A stretch of 64,000 nt of DNA from Podocnemis expansa (taxonomy: Eukaryota; Chordata; Testudines; Podocnemididae). Shown here piece after piece: positions 33,801 through 46,102 of this stretch. Below the pieces are notes generated by a model, which ran no database searches, was not told the DNA's origin, and saw nothing but the letters and a program-made list of their open reading frames with translations. The position numbers and the translations under genes are program-made. Position 1 is the first letter of the stretch. Every line of letters begins with the position of its first letter. Location: the NCBI GenBank assembly GCA_007922195.1, contig ML682118.1, positions 1,266,265-1,330,264 on the forward strand. The letters are read 5' to 3'.

Positions 33801-35375
33801 GGAGAAGAGAGTGGCCCATGGTGATGGAAGGTCAGATTAAGGGCTACTTAAAGAAGTTAGATATGCACAAGTCTATCGGCCTGGATATACTGCATCCAAA
33901 GGTGCTGGGGGAGTTGGCTGATGTGACTGCAAAGCTGCTGGCCATTATCTTTGAAAACTCCTGCCAAATGGGGGAGGTCCCAGAGGATTGAAAGAAGGCA
34001 AATATAGTACCTATCTTCAAGAAAGGGAAAAATGAGGATCCGGGGAACTACAGACCAGTCAGCCGCACCTCAATCCCTGCAAAAATCATGGAGTAGGTCT
34101 GCAAAGAATCCATCCTGAAACACTTGGAGGAAAACAGAGTGATCAGGAGCAGTCAGCATGGATTCACCAAGGACATATTGTGTGTGAGCAACCTGACTGC
34201 CTTCTATGATAAGAAGACTGGATTTGTGGATGCAGGAATACCTGTCAACATTATATACCTTGAATTTAGCAAGGCTTTTGATACAGTTTCCCACAGAGTT
34301 CTCATCAGAAAGTTAAGGCAGTATGGGTTGGATAAGCAGACCGTAAGGTGCATAAAAAACTGGCTAGATCAATGGGCCCAGCGGGTAGGAACCAATGCTT
34401 GAATGTTTAGTTGGCAACCAGTAATGAGTGGAGTACCCTAGGCATCGGTCCTGTGGCCTGTTCTGTTCAACATCTTCATTAACGATCTTGATGATGGATA
34501 GATTGCACCCTTGGCAAGTTTGCTGCTGGAGGGCAGAGACAAGATTCAGGGAGACTTAGACAAATTAGAGAAGTGGACCTAATGAAATCTTGTATGGTTC
34601 AGCAAGGACAAGTACAAAGTCCTACAATTAGGACAGAAAAATCCCATGTACTGCTACAGGCTGCGGAGTGGTCGGCTAAGCAGCAATATTGTAGAAAAGA
34701 ATCTTGGGGTTATGGTGGATGGGAAGCTGGCTATGAGTCAACAATGTGCTCTTGCAGCCACAAAGGCTAATAGCATATTGGGCTCTATCAGTAGAAGCAC
34801 TGGCAGCAGATTGAGGGATGTGAATATTCCCCTCTATTTGGCATTGGTCAGGCAGAATCTGGAATACTGTGTCCAGTTTTGGGCTCCCCACTACAAAAAG
34901 GATGTGGACAAATTAGAAAGAGTCCAGTGGAGGGCAATGAAAATGATTAGGGGGCTAGGGCACATGACTTACCAGGAGAGACTGAAGGAACTAGGCTTAT
35001 TTAGCCTGCAGAAGAGAAGATTGAGGGGGGATTTAATAGCAACCTCCATGTACTTGAAGGGGTTCTCCAGAGAGGATGGAGCTAAACTGTTCTCAGCAGA
35101 AGAAGAGCACAGAACAGGGATCAATGGTGTCAAGTTGCAGCTGAGGAGGTCGAAGCTGGATATGAGGAAGAACATTCTCACAAGGAGAGTGGTGAAGCAT
35201 TGGAAAGCGTTGCCTAGGAACATGGTGGAATCTCTGACTTTGGAGATTATTAAGGTCCGGTTAGACAATACCCTGGCTGGGATCATTTAGTGAGAGTGGT
35301 CCTGCCTTTAGTGGGGCTTTGGACTAGATGACCTTATGAAGTCCCTTCTAAACCTATGCTTCTATGATTCTATGA
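30825..35375 (+). mobile_element. Near full-length CR1 LINE, broken
   Basis: 5' UTR to about 31225; ORF1 with a PHD-like finger (CRDCGLHFPV ... CDRCLLVESL, 31341-31430) and a decayed SGNH esterase (VVVVVGEWLL in place of GDSLL; VNNDT near 31965 in place of GTND). ORF2 endonuclease pieces lie at 32690-33118 and beyond, and reverse-transcriptase pieces at 33578-33991, 34124-34402 and 34646-35290, the last ending in TLAGII. It ends in CTATGATTCTATGA near 35375. The FADD catalytic-box region near 34500 is deleted and there are many stops, so it is inactive. Confidence 0.9.
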
Positions 35376-36409
35376 ATATCATTGTCCTTTTAAAATGTGT
35401 ATCATCTATGAGATTCACTGTATGTTATTCAATGATTTTTTGATATTAGACATGTTGCTATCCTGGGGAACCACCCATGGTTCTTCAGAGACAAACTCAA
35501 ACCAGGCTTTCTGACAGCTATGAGAGAGATACATACACTGACACCTGGTTAAATGACCTTTTGATTGCAGAGAGAAGTTGTGAATGAGAAATTTGCCTTT
35601 CACCAAAATAACAGTTTCAAGTTCCTCACCAAACAACCCTTCTGTTGCCTACAACTCAGTCATAGTTTCTGGCATCAGCTGGAAATGATTATAAGAAAAT
35701 AAGGGGAAGCACCTCAACTTCCCTGCCCTTTCTTTCTGCTTACAGTGTCAACAACATCAAAAAGACACTGAACTGAGGAAGGACCCAGGCTGAAGTTGCC
35801 ATTAGAGGTGTTTAGCTGTCTTAACTTTTGTCAATATTGCAGTTCCTCCACCACTGTCCACAAGATAGTTTTTAGAGTGGTAGCCTCTTCAGTTTCTCTC
35901 TCTCTCTCGCTCTCTCACAAAAACAACAAGGCATTCTGTGGTACCTTGAGATGAACAAAAAATATTTATTAGTTGGAGTCCACTTCAGATGTCCACTTCA
36001 ATAAAATATTGATGAATTTTCTCATGCAGTGGAAAACTATTTCTGTCAACATCTACATTGTCCAGATGTTCTTCATTTTCATATCAGCTGAAATATGTTG
36101 TAAGGGGAAAAAATCTGCAATAAGACTTTCAGGTGAACAATGAAGTAGCCAGATATACTAATGCCCATTATAGAGAATACACTGTCACTACAGCCATCCT
36201 GGAAGGCTTCACAGAGAGAAAGTACATAGACAAATGATTTGCTTGACCACTGAAGACAGTCTCCCAGGTCACAGGCATTGACTGTTCCAGCTATCAGGGG
36301 GAGAAAAAAAAAAAAAACAAAAACAAAAAACCACACTATAGAAAAGGAGAAGTAATAGCATCACTTTCCTCATTCCCCCACAAACAAACTCATGAACAAA
36401 CATCTAGAA
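35376..36409. other. Intergenic with Penelope-like 3' end and CT repeat
   Basis: A (CT)n run lies at 35894-35916. 35925-36080, read on the minus strand, matches the 3' end of the Penelope-like fragment at 7.05 kb (gaagtggacatctgaagtgg, ctcaaggtaccacagaatgc). No gene. Confidence 0.45.
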
Positions 36410-36693
36410 CAGCGGTTCCCAACCTTTCTTCTTTATGCAAACTGCTACATCATCATTGAAAGCTATTGTGGACCACTGTGTAAGAAAACTGTTTTAAACA
36501 TAGCCTATGGCTGATGGGAGGCAAATGTATATATCAAGGGGTATTAAAAAACACAGCTATTTCTAATACTTTATTAGGCTCACTCACAAACATATTGCGT
36601 TCATCTCAATATATTTACCAGCAGTAATTCACCTCCCCCAGCCCCTATGAAACACCTGCAGTAGCCTCACGGACCACAGGTTGGGAACCACTG
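36410..36693. mobile_element. hAT-type MITE
   Basis: A 284-bp element with inverted termini CAGCGGTTCCCAACCT and AGGTTGGGAACCACTG-like ends (actual right end ACAGGTTGGGAACCACTG). The 8-bp flanks are ATCTAGAA at 36402-36409 and ACCTAGAA at 36694-36701, one mismatch. Both agree with hAT transposition. It has no coding capacity. Confidence 0.85.
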
Positions 36694-36701
36694 ACCTAGA
36701 A

Positions 36702-38295
36702 AACAAAGGTCTTTGAATATGGGAAGGGTCCCAGGCTTCAAAACAGCCACAATCAACATAATAAGAATTTGTAGCCTGCTTGTATTGCCAGTAGAGGTGA
36801 GATAGTGCTGACTTAAATTCTGTTACAATGTATAAGGACCTAGACTGAAATGTTATTTTTATTTCTTGGTAACTCTCTGATCTGTTAGTCCAATCATTTA
36901 CAATCTATGCTTCTGTAGTTAATAAACTTCTTTAAAAAATATGTAAAATAGTGTGTCTTGGCTGGAGTGTTTGGACCATCTCAGCTCATTTAACAAGGAC
37001 TGGTGCATAATCTCTTCATATTAAGGGATGGGTAGACTAAAAGTTTGAGAAACTGATCTGACCAATATTAACAAGATGAAGTGCATTTGAACCTGGATCC
37101 CCCAGGTGAATATGCAAAGAACTAGGCTATAAAGTCATTTCCCATTCTCTCCAGCACAATGAATATTTAAATATTTTATTAAAAAAATCATAATAGCTCA
37201 ATGGAAGAGATTCGGAGAAACCTACTCCCAAAAACCCATCAGTTAGTGCACTCATGTGAGACTGCTGTTTAGGTCCTCTGAGAGAGGTGGAACAAAGATT
37301 TAAATGGGGTCTTCCATATGAATTTAAGTGTTATAATCACCTAATTCCCTTTGAATGGCACAGGATAAGCAGCAAGCCTTTGCTGCTCCTTTTTTCTTGT
37401 GATGAGCTAAGCAGCTTTTCATTCCACCTAGTATCTTCTATGCAACCCATTCTTAGGTATCAAACTCTCCCCATGCAGAGTACATGGTGGGGACTGACAA
37501 CAAGGGCTCAGTGAGCAATTCTTGGCTCTTTAGCACCTGCTTTATGGCTTCTTGGCTGAGAGCTGGGGCTGAGGGGGGCATTAAATATACTGCCCTGCCC
37601 TGCTGTCAGACACCTGAAGCAGCTAGGGTGGGAGGCAGCTTCCAGCTGGAGACTCCCTTGCTTAAGCACAGGTTAAGTGCTGTGCTGGGCGGGGGGAGGG
37701 TCTCAGTAGTTTGGCATGAGCTGGATAAGCAGAGAAGGGACTTGCACTGGATTCAAATGTAAGGGGGGAGGGACACTGCCTGAAGCTAGCTGCTAGGGTG
37801 TGTGGGGGTGTGCCTGCTAAGCTGGGAACCAGTCCCCAGGTATGGAGCTCATGGAGCCAGGAGGGCTATCTCAATATGTACAGATGCAGGGTGCAGGGGG
37901 GTTATGAACATTCTGCTGATGTATCTGTAAATATCCTTCTCTGAGTTTCTGGAGCCTAGCAGGAGAAGGGAGGAATTCCTGGGGCCAGGCAGAGGTGTAC
38001 AATAATGACCTGGATTCTCTGGAATGGGCTGCTAGAAGTAGGAGGAAATGCTGCACTCAGCCTCCTACTTTACTGAGGCTAAAACCTGCTTCCAGACATG
38101 AAAGACCAGGGGAAAGCATAGTTGGATGCTGTGAAATGCCCTCCACTCCCAGTCCTCGAACTGCACATACGGGCTTCCACCCCAGCTCAGATGAAGGCAG
38201 GCCTTGTGAGTTCCCTGATCTGCCTGGCTGGGATGGGGAATTCTCTCAGCACTGCAATATGGTAGGTAAAAGAGTGGGAGGCAGGGGGACTTGTG
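36702..38295. other. Intergenic, nothing recognised
   Basis: Two kilobases of mixed composition. 37.5-38.2 kb is more GC-rich. No motif or repeat I can name. Confidence 0.4.
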
Positions 38296-38299
38296 AGCA

Positions 38300-41200
38300 G
38301 TGGCACTGCTAACAGGGGAGTTTGAGAGGGAAGGGGTTGGTGAAGCCCTGAGAAGGAGGTGAAGGCAATCCTCCAGCTGAAGAACCTATTGAAGAGTCCT
38401 GTGTGGTGGGTGGGCATAAGCCCACCCACTTCTAAACCCCTTCCCCCAGCCTAGGGGAGCAGCACAAAACAGGCCCTCAACTAATTTCTTGGGACAACAA
38501 AAAAGAAAACAGGGACGGGTGTGAGGGTTACGGTTCAAAACTAGAGTTTGGGAAGGGGATACCGAGCAGAGAACCCCGGACAGCGCCCACTGCTCCTGAA
38601 AGGTTTCAAGGGAGCCAGTGGACCCTGCCCAGAGGAACTCTGCTCAGAGATCTGCACGGACGAGGGACCGGAAATAGGCCCCACAGTTGCAGGCCCCTCC
38701 CTCAGCCAACCTCCTCTCCTGGGTTTTATAGGTGGCTACTTTTGCATAAGCCAAGAGGAGGTTGGCGAGGAGGTCCCGCGACTTTGTGGGGCCACGGATG
38801 GGGAGTGCATAGAGATACAGGTGTGGGGAGAAGTGCAGCCAGAACCTCAAGAGGAGGTTCTGGAGGAGCTGGAAGAGGGGCTGCAGCCTGGCACAGTCTA
38901 GATAGACATGTGCCAGGGTCTCCCTCGCACCGCAAAAGGGACAGGTGTCAGGACGAGGGATGAACCGCGCCAAGTACATGCCCGTGCTCACAGCTCCATG
39001 TAGGAGCCGCGAACTGATGTCCCCGGCGGGCCTTGGAGTGAGGGGGGCATACAGGCTGGCTGACCGGGGGTCCTTGCCCTCTCTAGGTGGAATAAGGTCC
39101 CACCACTTTGTTTCTGGGTGGGACACAAGGGCGAGGAAGTGGATGGTATGTAGCACGAGCGTGTACAGATATTTACGAGGCGTGGTTCGGAAAGAGACCG
39201 GCTGCAAGTCTAGCAGCCGGCTTGGGGCATGGGGTGGGGTGGCCGGGGGGGCTGATGGGGCCGAGACCCGATCAAAAGATCCTGCAGGCCACTCCAGCTG
39301 AAGAAGCAAGGGAGAGACCCAAGCTCGGGTGAGTGAATTACTAACTGTGTGTTTGTGTCTTTCCCTACAGGTGACTTCTGTTAGTTGTTAGCTATTGTGG
39401 GAATTGGGATTGTGAGTGTGTGTTTGTGTGATTGGGGGCTGTTTGGATCATTGTTCCCTGCTCACCTTTGATCACCAAGTTCCATCAGCCTTGTGATCAC
39501 TCTTCCTCTGTGTGTTTAACGAGGGGCAAGGGCTGACCTAGGCAGAGAAGGCCTTAAAAGCCAGTGCATGAGTGACCAGAGGGAGCTTGCAAACAAGAGG
39601 AGCGCTAAGAGGGGAGTTTGAGAGGGAGTTTGGCGAGGCCACAATGGTGAAGAAGAGCCATACTGCTTGTGCCAGCAGCCCTTCTGTCTCCTCCACCTGT
39701 GCCTGTAGCCAGATAGACATCCTGACCCTCAATATCTCTACCCAGATCCTGGTATGGACTTGCAGGGACTGCAGCCTGCAGTTCCCTGTCTCCGACGATC
39801 AGCCTGGGGAGATGAATCAATGTGACAGGTGTGTTCTAATGGAATCTCTCTGGAGGCAGGTGGGAGAGTTAAAGGAGGAGGTGTCTACGCTATAGCTTAT
39901 CCATGCCCTGGAGAAGTTCCTTGATAGCATCCATGAGGAGAGATGCAAAGAGGAAGATGCTTTCCAGGTGCTGAAGATTACTGCCACACCACTGGAGAAG
40001 GATGGGATGCCTATGGCAGAGGGAGGACACTGGCAGCTGGTTACCTCTGGCACCAGACAGTGCTCCATCTCTGCTCCCTTTCCACCCTCCATTGTGGTGA
40101 TTAACCGTTATGCAGTGCTAGAGCAGATGGACAAGACGGAACAGGAAACGCCATGCACCCCTGAGGCTGGGAGGATCACAGCCACAACAGCTAGGAGGAA
40201 ACATAGAGTTGTGGTGGTTGGGGACTCACTTCTGAGGGGGATAGAGGCACCTATCTGTCACCCTGACAAGGCCTCGTGGGAGGTATGCTGCCATCCAGGT
40301 GCCTGTATCTGAGACTTTATGGAGGGACTGTCAAGAGTCATCCACCCCTCTGACTACTATCCCATGCTTCTCATCCATGTAGGAACGAATGATATTGCGA
40401 GAGGTGATCCTCAGCAGATCAAAGGGCTCTGGGAGCGCAGGTGAAGGAGTTCAGAGCACAGGTCGTGTTCTCCTCGATCCTTCCGGTCAAGGGTAGGGGC
40501 CTGAGTAGAGACACGTGCATCCTGGAGGTGAACACCTGGCTGTGAAGATGGTGTCATCAGGAGGGCTTTGGCTTCCTTGACCACAGAATGCTATTCCAGG
40601 AGGAAGGACTGTTAGGCAGAGATGGACTCCATCTGTCAAGGAAGAGGAAGAGCATATTCAGACAGACATCGACTGGCTGACCTAGTGAGGAGGGCTTTAA
40701 ACTAGGGTTGAAGGGGGAAGGAGACCAAAGCCCGCAGGTAAATGAAATGTGGGAGACCTGGAGGAAGGGATGGAACTTGGGGGCAAACGGGGACTGTAAC
40801 ACCAGGGATAAAAGAGAAGGTGGTTGGGATATGGGGGGGGGGGGAAATCAAATAATTATGTTACATGTTCTAATGAAGCTTCAATACCTGTGGCAGGTGC
40901 GGGAGGACAATTCCAGGAGAAAATACAAGGAGGTAGCTGTAATAGAACTGAAAATTGACTTGGGAAAGTAGGGCAATCTACCTGGTATATTGGGTGCCTG
41001 TACACAAATGCAAGGAGCCTGGGAAACAAGCAGGGAGAATTGTTACTACTGGCACAGACAAGGAACTATGATATAATTAGAACAAAAGACATGGTGGGAT
41101 AGCTTGCATAACTGGAGCTCTGCCAGGGATGGGTATAAGTTGTTCAGGAAGGACAGGCAAGGAAGAAGAGGGGGAAGAGTAGCGCTATATGTAAAAGATC

Positions 41201-43801
41201 TTTACAACCGCTCAGAGATTCATTATGGAAGTGGAACTGAGCTAGTTGAAAATCTGTGGGTTAAGCTTAGAGGAGAGAGCAACAAAGAGGATGTTGTGGT
41301 GGGTGTCTGCTATAGGCATCCAGACCAGAAGGAGGAAGTAGATGAGGCATTCTATGGACCACTGGCAGAAGTTTCCAGATCACAGGCCCTGGTTCTCATG
41401 GGGGACTTCAGTTACCCTGACATCTGCTGGGAGGTCAATACAGCAGTGCACAGGCAATCCAAGAAGGTTTTGGAGTGTGTTGAGGACAACTTCCTGGTAC
41501 AAATGCTGGAGGAACCAACTAGGGGCCTTGCACCTCTTGACCTGCTGCTCACAAACAAAGAAGAATTGATTGGGAACATAGAAGTTAATGGTAACCTGGG
41601 CAGCAGTGTCCATGAGATGATCGAGTTCAAGATGCTGATTAATGGAAAAAAGCAAAGAAGCAAAACGCAGACCCTGGACTTCAGAAAAGCAGATTTTGGC
41701 TCCATCAAGTAACTGATGGGCAGGGTCCCATGGGAGGCTGATCTGAAGGGGAAAGTTGTCCAAGAAAGCTGGCTGCATTTTAAAGAAACCCTGCTGAGGG
41801 CACATGAAGATACCATTCCGATGAGCAGGAATAACAGCAAATGTGGAAGGTGCCCAGTGTGGCTTAACAGAGAACTCTGAACTGAGCTAAAGCATAAAAA
41901 GGAAGCTTTCAGGAAGTGGAAGCTTGGACAGATGACTAAAGAAGCATATAAAGATACTCCTCGGGACAGCAGAGATAAAATCAGAAAGACCAAAGGACAA
42001 TTGGAGTGGCGGCTAGCAAGAGATGTGAAGGATAACAGGAAGTGGTTCTACAAGTATGTCAATAACAAGAAGTGGATCGGGGCTGGTATAGGTCCCTTAC
42101 TGAATAGCGCAGGTATCCTCGTGATGAAAGATGAAGAAAAGGCAGAAGTGCTCAATGCTTTTTTTTTTTTTACTTCAGTTTAAACAGTGAAGGCCAGCTC
42201 CCAGCCCACCACAGTCGGTATGGGAGATTGGAGAGAAGAAGAGAGCCCCTTGGTGAAAGAAGGCCAGGTTAGGGACTACCTAAAGAAGCTGGATGTGCAC
42301 AAGTCCATGGGGCTGTACGATCTGCATCCGAGGGTGCTGAAGGAGTTGGCCAATGAGATAGCTGTACCACTGGCCATTATCTTTGAAAACTCATGACGAA
42401 TGGTGTAGGTGCTGGAGGACTGGAGAAAGCAAATATAGTGCCTATCTTCAAGAAAAGCAAAACAGAGTATCTAGGGAATTACAGACCTGTCAGCTTGACC
42501 TTAATCCCTGGAAAAATCATGGAGCAGATTCTCAAAGAATCCATCTTGAAACAGTTGGAGGAAAATAGAGTGATCAGGAACAGTGAGCATGGATTCACCA
42601 AGGGTAAATCATGCCTGACCAACCTCATCCCATTCTATGATGAGATGACTGGATTTGTGGATTCAGGAAGAACTGTTGATGTTTCCCTCAACTTTAACAA
42701 GGCTTTTGATATGGTTTCCCACAGCATTCTTGTCAGCAAGTTAAGGAAGTATGGGTTGGATGTGTGGACTGTAAGGTGGATAGAGAACTGGCTAGATCAA
42801 CGGTTTCAGCATGCAGGAATCAATGGCTCAATATCTAGTTGGCAACCAGTAATGAGTCATGTGCCGTAGGGGTCAGTCCTGCGGCCAGTTCTGGATGATG
42901 GGATTTATTGCACACTCAGTAAGTTTGTGGATGACATCAAGCTGTGCGGAATGGTAAACATGCAGGAGGGCAGGGACAGGATTCAGGAAAACCTTGACAA
43001 ATTGGAGCAGTGGGCCAATAGAAATTTCATGAAGTTCAACAAGGACAAGTGCAAAGTCCTGCATTTGGGACGGAATACCCCATGTACTTCTACAGGCTGG
43101 GGAGTGACCAGCTAAGTAGCAGCACTGTAGAAAAGGACCTGGGGGTCCAGATGGATGGGAAGCTGGATATGAATCAGCAGTGTGCTCTTGCTGTCAAAAA
43201 GGCCAATGGCATACTGGGCTGCATCAGAAGCAGCATTACCAGCAGATAGAGGGATGTGATCATTCCCCTCTATTCGGCACTGGTGAGGCCACATCTGGAA
43301 TACTGTGTCCTGTTTTAGGCTCCCCACTACAAAAAGGATGTGGACAAATTAGAAAGTCTAGTGGAGGACAACAAAAATGATCAAGGGGCTGGAGCACAAG
43401 CCCTGTGAAGAATGACTGATGGAACTAGGCTTATTTAGCCTGCAAAAGAGAAGACTGGGGGATTTGATAGCAACCTTCAACTACCTGAAGGGACGCTCGA
43501 AGGAGGATGGAGCTCGGCTTTTGTCAGTAGTAACAGAGGATAGAACAAGGAGCAATGGTTTCAAGTTGCAGCTGGGGAGCTCAAGGCTGGATATTAGGAA
43601 AAACTTTCTTACTAGCAGGGTGGTAAAGCTTTGGAATGGGCTATTTAGGGAGGTGGTGGAATCTCCATCCTTGGAGATGTTTAAGGCCCAGCTGGATAAA
43701 ACTCTAGCTGGAATAATTTAGTGGGAGTGTTCCTGCTTTTTTTGGCAGGGGGTTGGACTACATAATCTCATGAAGTCCCTTCCAGCCCTATGATTCTATG
43801 A
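38300..43801 (+). mobile_element. Near full-length CR1 LINE, interrupted by a Tx1-like piece
   Basis: The 5' UTR starts near 38300 and is split by a 907-bp insertion. ORF1 (from about 39644) keeps a PHD-like finger (CRDCSLQFPV ... CDRCVLMESL) and the best esterase domain here: GDSLL at 40220-40234, GTND near 40381-40392, and GRDGLHLS near 40618, though with stops between them. ORF2 has an endonuclease frame at 41104-41712 (ALVLMGDFSYPDICW; LLLTNKEELI), then reverse transcriptase in shifted frames (42393-42869 with NFNKAFDMVSHSIL; 42927-43721) and ends TLAGII. The tail ATTCTATGA ends near 43801. Inactive. Confidence 0.9.
38385..39291 (-). mobile_element. Tx1-like LINE 3' fragment inserted in CR1
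   Basis: 907 bp flanked by a perfect 14-bp direct repeat (38371-38384 and 39292-39305), exactly where the other CR1 copies continue unbroken. The minus strand holds a frame (39309-38644) resembling the C-terminal part of Tx1-clade LINE polyproteins, with the zinc knuckle CPFCGARETLAHVYLDC and a run of W/L/P-rich helices. The first codons are CR1 sequence read through the junction. The 5'-truncated form and target duplication fit LINE insertion. The clade assignment is by pattern only. Confidence 0.75.
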
Positions 43802-44660
43802 CTCCTGTGGGGCTGGGGAGGGATTGTGTTGGTAATGAAAAGCAGTAGGTTAAACTGCTTGGTTTACTTTTCCTTGGCTTTGTACCAATTAGTCTTTTAA
43901 CTTTAGATTTGAAAATAAAAAAGAACAAAACAAAAATCAAACCAAAACAACCACTATTAGTTGCAAAGATTAGGACCTTGTTTATTTTTTGGGAGGATGT
44001 CTAAATGCTATCCTGGTTGTCCGAGTTTTGTGGAATCCAAGCCTTTAATTCTTTAGAATTGGAAAGTACAGAAATTAGTGCACCACCTTGAACTCTATAA
44101 ATCTTGTGTAAAGCTGCCATAGAACTATTATGGAAAAGGATAAATATCCTTTTAATGAAGTTTGTTAATTTTAATTTTCAGGATCACCTCTATCCATAGT
44201 CTTAAATTACTATTATTTTTCTACTTTAATTGAACTTCAAAATATTCTTGTGGCCATGTGTTCCTTCATTATAAGGTTTCCCTTAGCTTTGGTAATGTAC
44301 TCACCTTATGTTAGGGAAGAATAGTTATGGTGGAGAAAATTGAAAGTGACCTAAGAGGAAAAAAACGAGGTAGTTTTGGGTGAACACAGGTTGCTTGTTT
44401 TTTTCTCTTTTTTTAAGGGAAGCTGTACAAAGGAAGAGCATTTAGTGAAAATTATGACTCAAATATTTCAATTTAGTGATAGAATTTTTTGAGCAAGATT
44501 CTAATGAAAATGGGCATTTCTGGGTAATAAGAATATAGAAAGGTGCTATTGTTGATGCTATCAAAATTTGTTCAAGAGGGATATTCAACCTCTGTGCTTC
44601 AAAGATTGATCCTATTTGTACCTATTGGAAGTTGTGTGAGGAGATTACCCCACATCCGTG
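43802..44660. other. AT-rich intergenic, nothing recognised
   Basis: No gene or repeat seen. Confidence 0.4.
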
Positions 44661-45264
44661 GCTGTTTCTACACTTACCCTGTCAGTTTGAATGAATTGGG
44701 ATGGCTACACAAGAAACTCTCATTCAAATTAGCAGGTCCATGGACTGGACTTGCTAATTCGAATTGGAGGAGGAGCAACATAGGAAGTGTGGCAATGTGG
44801 CCCCTAAAAGGGGCCATGCCATCACCCAATCTCCTGCCTGGCTCCAGCCTTCTGAGCCCAGCACAGGGAAAAGTGTCCGCTGTCCAGCTCTAGCCCTGGT
44901 GCCACTAGAGCTGGGCAAGAGGTGTTTTTCCCCAGGACAGTCTCAGAAGGCAGGAGCCTGGCAGGGATTGTCTTCTCCTCCCTGGGCTCCGTGGGGCCAG
45001 GGCACATCGGTGTCAGGGCAACCCCACCTCCTCACACAGCACAGTAGGGGCAGGGGAGAAGGGATTGCGCCACCCAGCACTGTCAGTACAGCCAAGGGAA
45101 TCTCTTCTCCCCTGCCCAGGCTATGCTGTCAGAACAGGCAGGGGGAATCCCTTGGCCCCTGTGCTGACAGGACAACAGGGATTCCCCCTGACTTGCTCTG
45201 ACAGCTGCAGCCTGGGCAGGAGTAAAGGGATCCTGGCAGGGCAGGACCCCCTGCCTCTGGGAAG

Positions 45265-45690
45265 TCACTCCCCTGCATGGCTCCTGCCCAGCTGGTCCTA
45301 TGGCGGGGGGAGACAGCCCTTTGGGGGCTCCTGGCTGGCTGGCCGAGCACAGAGAAGTCACTCCTTTGCATGGCTCCAGCCCCGCTGGCCATGCACGGGA
45401 AGACACCCCCACACGTGACTTCTCCTAGGCTGTCTGCATGCAGGAAAGACACCCCCACGCATGGTCCCTCAGCTGGCCACATGCAGGGGTGCATTCTTCA
45501 TGCATAGCCAGTGGGGCTGGAGCCGTGCATGGAAGTGTCTTCCCTGAACATGGCCAGCTGGCCAGGAACCCTCGCAAGGGTGTCTTTCCCCCGGCGGGGC
45601 CAGCTGGGCAGGAGCCACTTGTGGGGGTGCTTCCCCAGAGTGCGGCCAGCAGAGCTGGAGCTGCAGGCTCGGGTGCCTTTCCCCCTCGTG
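45265..45690. repeat. Degenerate GC-rich minisatellite
   Basis: Recurring blocks such as gcatggctcctgcccagctg (45275), gcatggctccagccccgctg (45369) and catggccagctggccagg (45549) with variable spacing of roughly 90 bp and shorter. Irregular and diverged. Confidence 0.4.
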
Positions 45691-45874
45691 GCGAACCCAG
45701 GGTGAAGCCATACGACAGGGTGCCTTCCTGGCACTCAGCCGGGGGGGGGCTCCAGAGGGGGCTGAGGTGCCTGCCCCAGCCAGGTGACAGGAACCCCATT
45801 GCTCCTCCTAGCCTGATCTGGGGGGGGGGGGGTGGAGGCACCTTTGGAGCTGCTGGCCCCAAGTGCTATAGGGC

Positions 45875-45917
45875 TGATATTCCTCCCAGGGTGCATGGCA
45901 CCCTGGGAGGAATATCA
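45875..45917. repeat. Perfect 20-bp hairpin with 3-nt loop
   Basis: tgatattcctcccagggtgc is followed by ATG and its exact reverse complement. An uninterrupted inverted repeat this close to perfect is unusual in a diverged region. Confidence 0.95.
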
Positions 45918-46102
45918 TCCCTTGTCAGTTCAAACTCAGTGTGTTTGAATTGACATGACCACACGGGGCCATTCCAACAACTGGGTTCAAATTGACCCTG
46001 ACTTCAAAGTCAGATGAGGTTTGACTAACTCAAAGTCAGGTTTCCTCAATTCAAAGTGAGGAGTTCCTCATCAATTCAAATTCAGGTCTAAGTTTAGACA
46101 TA

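Larger units (their letters stand above)
44663..46102. mobile_element. Non-autonomous DNA-transposon-like element, GC-rich core
   Basis: The ends TGTTTCTACACTTA and (reverse complemented) TATGTCTAAACTTA match at about 12 of 17 positions, and near both ends AATTCAAAT or TTTGAAT motifs recur. The core (44.8-45.85 kb) is GC-rich with open frames on both strands in several registers, which is a composition effect. It carries a degenerate minisatellite and a long hairpin, listed separately. No transposase. The boundaries are tentative. Confidence 0.4.

Noticed and set aside
38548..38901. Plus-strand frames antisense to the Tx1-like frame
   Set aside because: They are shadows of the minus-strand LINE frame in GC-rich sequence.
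45065..45953. Several long overlapping frames on both strands
   Set aside because: Open frames on both strands in GC-rich, semi-repetitive sequence. No recognised domain, so a composition effect.
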